DNA of 9,944 nucleotides. It comes from Gammaproteobacteria bacterium (GTDB lineage: Bacteria; Pseudomonadota; Gammaproteobacteria; Steroidobacterales; Steroidobacteraceae). Numbering within the stretch: the first letter of the stretch is position 1; each line of letters opens with the position of its first letter. Positions 6,477 to 9,944 of this stretch are shown here, in pieces. The position numbers and the translations under genes are program-made. Location: contig DAIDKA010000266.1 of assembly GCA_027451085.1 (NCBI GenBank), positions 1 through 9,944 of the forward strand, read 5' to 3'. The notes beneath the pieces are model-generated. The model was not told where the DNA came from. It saw nothing but the letters and a program-made list of their open reading frames with translations, and made no database searches.

Positions 6477-7363
6477 GCATCGTCAACGTTCCGGGCGTCT
6501 CGCCGCAGCTGACGACGGACAACGATATGCGTTGGCGGTTCCGCCAGGCGCGTGACCTGCTGGCAAAGGTGCTGGCGGTGGCGGCGACCGCGTTCGGTCT
6601 GTTCTGGCTGGCATGGATCCTGTGGACCACGCTCAGCAACGGGTTGCCGGCGCTCAAGTGGAGCCTGTTCACCCAGATGACACCGCCGCCGGGGTCCGAC
6701 GGCGGTCTGCTCAATGCTTTTGCCGGCAGCGCGCTCATGAGCGGCCTTGCCATCCTGCTCGGTGCGCCGATCGGCATCCTGGCCGGCACTTTTCTGTCGG
6801 AGTACGCCCGTCATTCCAGGCTGGGGGAGGTCGTGCGCTTTGTCAACGACATCCTGCTGTCGGCGCCGTCCATCATCATCGGCTTGTTCATCTATGAACT
6901 GATCGTGAGGCCCATGGGCCACTTTTCCGCCATGGCCGGAGGAGTCGCCCTGTCGTTCATCGTCCTGCCCGTGGTGGTCAGGACGACGGATGAAATGCTG
7001 CAGCTGGTCCCGGGGAACATGCGGGAGGCCGCCCTGGCCCTGGGGATACCGCAATGGAAGGTCGTCCGACAGATTCTTTACCGCGCAGCCAGATCGGGCA
7101 TTACAACCGGTGTGCTGCTGGCGCTGGCACGTATCTCTGGTGAAACGGCTCCGTTGCTGTTTACTGCACTGAACAATCAGTACTGGACAGCTCAGCTGAA
7201 CCAGCCGATGGCCAATGTCCCCGTCGTCATTTTTCAGTATGCAATGAGCCCCTATGACTTCTGGCATGCGCTGGCCTGGGCCGGTGCCTTTGTCGTGACG
7301 ATGTTCGTACTGCTGCTCAGCATCCTGGCCCGCGGCGCCTTCTTCAAGGGAGTGTCATCATGA
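6473..7363 (+). CDS. pstA: Phosphate ABC transporter permease PstA
   Basis: The 296-residue permease partner of PstC aligns with E. coli PstA (also 296): FGLFWLAWIL, LFTQMTPPPGSDGG, FVNDILLSAPSIIIGLF and ARISGETAPLLFTAL. About six hydrophobic spans are seen near 32-55, 82-112, 126-145, 152-172, 208-232 and 264-287. The EAA coupling loop lies at about 183-202 (MREAALALGIPQWKVV) and meets the PstB ATPase. The start ATG 6473 overlaps the pstC stop by 4 bp, and the stop overlaps the pstB start in the same way. Such double coupling is typical of a complex made in fixed proportions. No odd features are seen. Confidence 0.97.
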   Translation: MSIVNVPGVSPQLTTDNDMRWRFRQARDLLAKVLAVAATAFGLFWLAWILWTTLSNGLPALKWSLFTQMTPPPGSDGGLLNAFAGSALMSGLAILLGAPIGILAGTFLSEYARHSRLGEVVRFVNDILLSAPSIIIGLFIYELIVRPMGHFSAMAGGVALSFIVLPVVVRTTDEMLQLVPGNMREAALALGIPQWKVVRQILYRAARSGITTGVLLALARISGETAPLLFTALNNQYWTAQLNQPMANVPVVIFQYAMSPYDFWHALAWAGAFVVTMFVLLLSILARGAFFKGVSS

Positions 7364-8247
7364 ATCAGCCCGTCCACGCGGACGAGTCCACGACCGATCC
7401 GCGCGTCACGTACGTGGATCGAGCCCCGGTGCGCGTGGCGGACGACAGGGCGAATGCGATGACGGTTCTGACGGACGATGAAGGCGTGCAGGCTCCGGTC
7501 AAGGTCGATGTGAGGAACCTCAACTTTTTCTATGGGGATACCAGGGCGCTCAAGGGCATCAGCCTGGCGGTCGCGGAAAAGCGGGTGACCGCGCTGATCG
7601 GCCCATCGGGCTGCGGAAAGTCGACGCTGATCCGGATATTCAACCGTATCTACGCGATCTATCCGAAGCAGAGGGCCGAAGGCGAAATACTGCTGGACGG
7701 GCAGAATGTCCTCGCACCCGGGTATTCGATCAACCGCCTGCGCACTCGTGTCGGGATGGTGTTCCAGAAGCCGGTGCCGTTTCCCATGTCGATTTACGAC
7801 AACGTCGCTTACGCGATCCGGCATTACGAAAGGTTGAGCCGGATCCAGATGGACGAGCGGGTGGAAGTGGCGCTGCGCAGTTCGGCCCTGTGGGATGAGG
7901 TCAAGGACAAGCTGAACCGCAGCGCGCTGGGTCTGTCCGGCGGGCAACAGCAGCGGCTGTGTATTGCCCGTGCGGTTGCGCTGAAACCCGAGGTGTTGCT
8001 GCTGGACGAACCAACATCAGCGCTGGATCCCATTTCGACGGCCAAGATCGAGCAGCTGATTGATGATCTGAAGGCGCAGTACTCGGTGCTGATCGTCACC
8101 CACAACATGCAGCAGGCCGCCAGGGTGTCCGATTTCACCGGGTTCATGTTCCTGGGCGAGCTGGTGGAGTTCGGGCGTACCAAGGACATCTTCACCAAGC
8201 CGGTGAAGAAGCAGACCGAGGACTACATCACGGGCCGTTTCGGTTAA
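7360..8247 (+). CDS. pstB: Phosphate ABC transporter ATP-binding protein PstB
   Basis: The 295-residue ATPase powers PstSCA. It has Walker A GPSGCGKST at 81-89, Q-loop Q136 in VFQKPVPFPMSI, signature LSGGQQQR at 192-199, Walker B VLLLDEP at 212-218 and switch His248 (VTHNM). QKPVPFPMSIYDNVAYAIR is a family hallmark. PstB proteins are usually about 250-260 residues, and here the ABC domain is preceded by about 45 extra, mostly polar residues. ATG 7360 overlaps the pstA stop (ATGA) and has GGGAG about 8 bp upstream, which supports the long form. The internal ATG 7459 (residue 34) would give a more usual length but lacks a good ribosome site. phoU follows after 9 bp. Confidence 0.97.
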   Translation: MNQPVHADESTTDPRVTYVDRAPVRVADDRANAMTVLTDDEGVQAPVKVDVRNLNFFYGDTRALKGISLAVAEKRVTALIGPSGCGKSTLIRIFNRIYAIYPKQRAEGEILLDGQNVLAPGYSINRLRTRVGMVFQKPVPFPMSIYDNVAYAIRHYERLSRIQMDERVEVALRSSALWDEVKDKLNRSALGLSGGQQQRLCIARAVALKPEVLLLDEPTSALDPISTAKIEQLIDDLKAQYSVLIVTHNMQQAARVSDFTGFMFLGELVEFGRTKDIFTKPVKKQTEDYITGRFG

Positions 8248-8256
8248 GGGTCTTCC

Positions 8257-8994
8257 ATGAACAATCCACATATCGTCAAGGCCTTCGACAAGGAACTTCA
8301 GGAGTTGTCGGGCGCCGTGGCCGCGATGGGATCCTTTGCTTCTCAGCAGTTCTCCAACGCCGTGTCCGCGCTGCTCCAGCACGACCTGGAGTTGGCGAAG
8401 CGGGTCATCGATCAGGACCAGCAGCTGGATGCCATGCGCAAGGAGGTTTCTGCAGTGGCGGCCAGCGTCATTTCCCGGCGACAGCCGATGGCGGCGGACG
8501 TGGACGCCATCCTGACCGACTTCAAGATCTCGGAGGATCTGGAGCGTGTGGGGGACCTGGCAAAGAACACGGCCAAGCGGGCCATTGCCACTGCAGATCG
8601 GACATTTCCCGTGGATGTCACCGCGCGTCTGCAGCAGTTGGGCGATGCCGCATCGGAGCAACTGCGGCTGGCGCTCTGCGCATACGCTCAGCGGGACGGC
8701 CAGGCCGCCCTGGCGGCGCGCCAGCAGGACGAATCACTCGACAGGCTGCATACCCAGGTATTCAGGGAACTGGTGGCTCGGACCCAGGGGGATCGCGCCC
8801 AGGTTGTCGGGTTCGTCCATCTGCTGTTCTGCGCGAAGAACATTGAACGGGTGGGTGATCACGCGGCCCACGTTGCGGAGGCGGCCTACACGTTGGCAAC
8901 CGGAAGCCAGCCCGAGGATGAGCGGCGCCGGTCGGATGACAGCAGCCTGGTGACAGGCGATGTGACCGCCAAGCTGCAGTCGGTGGGCGATTAG
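8257..8994 (+). CDS. phoU: Phosphate signalling and transport regulator PhoU
   Basis: The 245-residue helical protein has the tandem three-helix-bundle PhoU fold. Both repeats carry the acidic metal-binding E-x-x-x-D motif: E96...D100 in ISEDLERVGDLAKNTAKR and E197...D201 in AKNIERVGDHAAHVAEAAY. PhoU sits on the cytoplasmic side and restrains Pst uptake; with PstB it signals phosphate sufficiency to the PhoR kinase. The start ATG 8257 has AAGGG about 8 bp upstream and lies 9 bp after pstB. No phoB or phoR follows, so this copy either acts on kinases encoded elsewhere or serves only to limit this transporter. The TAG stop overlaps the stop of the opposing arsC. The C-terminal 25 or so residues (DERRRSDDSS onward) extend past the last conserved helix and look disordered. 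Confidence 0.96.
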   Translation: MNNPHIVKAFDKELQELSGAVAAMGSFASQQFSNAVSALLQHDLELAKRVIDQDQQLDAMRKEVSAVAASVISRRQPMAADVDAILTDFKISEDLERVGDLAKNTAKRAIATADRTFPVDVTARLQQLGDAASEQLRLALCAYAQRDGQAALAARQQDESLDRLHTQVFRELVARTQGDRAQVVGFVHLLFCAKNIERVGDHAAHVAEAAYTLATGSQPEDERRRSDDSSLVTGDVTAKLQSVGD

Positions 8995-9446
8995 ACCGGG
9001 GTAGCGCCCGCCGTCGTATCGGCGGGGACGATACCCAGGGCAGATGGCAGGGCCAGGAGCTGGCCGCGGATCCGGTCCCGGGCCTCTCGAAAGCGTTTGA
9101 GCATTTCCTCCGGTGGGATGTTCGGATCGCTGCTGGCAGGATCCGGGATCGGCCAATGCAGTCGTTTTACCCGCCCCGGGACGACGGGGCATACCTCCTC
9201 CGCACACAGGGTTACAACGGCGTCGACGTTGGTCGTATCAACATCGTCCACGGACTTTGAGTACTGGCCGCTGATGTCGATGCCAGCTTCGGCCATGACC
9301 TTGATGGCGTGGGGATTGACGGTGGATGGCTTTGAACCGGCACTCAGGACATCCACCTGATCGCCGATAAGAGTGCGGGCAAGTCCCTCGGCCATCTGGC
9401 TCCTGGCTGAATTGGCAACGCACAGGAACAGCACGCGCTTCTTCAT
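8991..9446 (-). CDS. arsC: Arsenate reductase ArsC, low-molecular-weight phosphatase fold
   Basis: The 151-residue protein has the P-loop near its N-terminus, C9-VANSA-R15-S (CX5RS), then the conserved QMAEGLAR. The general-acid loop is at about 99-104 (PIPDPAS, D102). TLCAEEVCP holds C81 and C86, the likely resolving cysteines. It reduces As(V) to As(III) for efflux. The nucleophile C9 and C81 match S. aureus ArsC Cys10 and Cys82. C86 is placed differently from Cys89, and the S. aureus Cys15 is replaced by Ala14, so whether thioredoxin or glutaredoxin regenerates it is open. A plain tyrosine phosphatase is unlikely because of the Cys pair and the acr3 link. ATG 9446 overlaps the acr3 stop (ATGA), so acr3 comes first in the operon. 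The last 10-15 residues are a poorly conserved tail overlapping a DNA hairpin. Confidence 0.94.
   Translation of the reverse strand: MKKRVLFLCVANSARSQMAEGLARTLIGDQVDVLSAGSKPSTVNPHAIKVMAEAGIDISGQYSKSVDDVDTTNVDAVVTLCAEEVCPVVPGRVKRLHWPIPDPASSDPNIPPEEMLKRFREARDRIRGQLLALPSALGIVPADTTAGATPV
9007..9026. terminator. Hairpin in the arsC 3' end, candidate bidirectional transcript end
   Basis: CCCGCCG (9007-9013) and CGGCGGG (9020-9026) form a perfect 7-bp stem with a 6-nt loop, 12 bp past the phoU stop and inside the last codons of arsC. It is the only strong hairpin at the convergent junction. No T-run follows on either strand, so intrinsic termination would be inefficient. It may instead stabilise the ends of the two transcripts. 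Confidence 0.45.
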
Positions 9447-9944
9447 GACTTGACTCCCGGGTTTACCGCTTGCGGGTTCTGTCCGGCAGCGGCCTTCATA
9501 TGGTGTTGCACCGCACGGGCCCGTTCGTACCAGGGGCGGCTCCGATTGACGATCCAGACAACGGATAGCATCACAGGCACCTCCACGAGCACGCCGACCA
9601 CGGTGGCCAACGCTGCCCCGGAGCTGAAGCCGAACAGGCTGATGGCGGCGGCCACCGCCAGTTCAAAGAAGTTGCTGGCCCCGATCAGGGCGGAGGGAGC
9701 TGCGACGCAATGCAGTTCGCCCGTGGCCCGGTTCAGGAGATAGGCCAGGCCGGCATTGAAGTAGACCTGGATCAGGATCGGCATCGCCAGTATGGCGATC
9801 ACCATTGGCTGCGCCAGGATCTGGCCGCCCTGGAATCCGAACATCAGAACCAGAGTGCCGAGCAGGGAGACCAGGGAGAACGGCTGCAGCGTGCCCAGGA
9901 CGCGGTTCAACGCGATCGGCCCGCCGCTGCGCAGGACGCGTCCG
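9443..9944 (-). CDS. acr3: Arsenite efflux permease Acr3 (partial, N-terminus beyond right edge)
   Basis: The last 166 residues are present and the frame is open to the right edge. Full Acr3 proteins have about 350-400 residues with ten membrane spans, so more than half is missing. Visible hallmarks are QPFSLVSLLGTLVLMFGFQG, IAILAMPILIQVYFNAGLAYLL, and the strongly conserved APSALIGASNFFELAVAAAISLFG, whose Glu lies in the transport pathway. VVGVLVEVPVMLSVVWIVNRSRPWY forms the last span. Acr3 exports As(III) using the proton motive force. The conserved Cys needed for transport would lie in the missing part. The internal TTG at 9910 is not a credible start because conserved sequence continues upstream of it. 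The TGA overlaps the arsC ATG by 4 bp, giving an acr3-arsC operon read away from the right edge. Confidence 0.93.
   Translation of the reverse strand, partial: GRVLRSGGPIALNRVLGTLQPFSLVSLLGTLVLMFGFQGGQILAQPMVIAILAMPILIQVYFNAGLAYLLNRATGELHCVAAPSALIGASNFFELAVAAAISLFGFSSGAALATVVGVLVEVPVMLSVVWIVNRSRPWYERARAVQHHMKAAAGQNPQAVNPGVKS

Noticed and set aside
5343..7267. Long minus-strand frames (5343-6275 and 6359-7267) opposite pstC and pstA
   Set aside because: Their hydrophilic, His/Gln/Arg/Asp-rich translations are what antisense of hydrophobic membrane codons gives. The plus-strand genes are unmistakable.
9908..9910. TTG as the start of a short acr3
   Set aside because: The frame continues upstream to the window edge and the protein would lack half of its membrane spans. 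It is an internal Leu codon.
1..9944. CRISPR arrays, insertion sequences, integrases, rRNA, tRNA or riboswitches
   Set aside because: No regularly spaced repeats, transposase motifs, terminal repeats or structured RNA signatures were seen on either strand by reading. A covariance-model search was not possible.

Overview
The window is GC-rich bacterial DNA that is almost fully coded. The full-length MutS, the LacI-type regulator and the E. coli-like Pst proteins point to a proteobacterium, most likely a high-GC gammaproteobacterium. This placement rests on remembered family sequences, not on a search.

Layout. (1) Positions 1-791, minus strand: the first 263 codons of a LacI-family repressor, whose C-terminal end lies beyond the left edge. 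(2) Positions 954-3593, minus strand: complete mutS (mismatch repair). (3) Positions 3723-4079, minus strand: a small ArsR-family repressor with a C-terminal cysteine cluster of the arsenite-sensing kind. (4) Positions 4080-4374: a 295-bp divergent control region with a candidate arsR promoter, a Pho-box-like direct repeat and a dyad. (5) Positions 4375-8994, plus strand: a complete, tightly packed pstS-pstC-pstA-pstB-phoU operon for high-affinity phosphate uptake. (6) Positions 8991-9944, minus strand: arsC (arsenate reductase), preceded in its operon by acr3 (arsenite efflux permease), which is cut by the right edge. The stop codons of phoU and arsC overlap.

How the genes fit together. Everything from arsR onward reads as one arsenic-defence locus with a private phosphate importer in the middle. 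Arsenate mimics phosphate and enters through phosphate transporters. ArsC reduces it to arsenite, Acr3 exports the arsenite, and the Pst system can supply phosphate by a route that discriminates against arsenate. The position of arsR, divergent from pstS and in front of the pst operon, suggests that arsenite as well as (or instead of) phosphate starvation controls this pst copy. No phoB or phoR is present. The components are known families, and linked ars and pst genes have been described in other bacteria. The notable parts are the arrangement, the control region and the tail-to-tail overlap. The lacI-mutS part looks like ordinary chromosome and is visibly richer in G+C than the pst genes, so the ars-pst block may be an acquired module inserted beside mutS.
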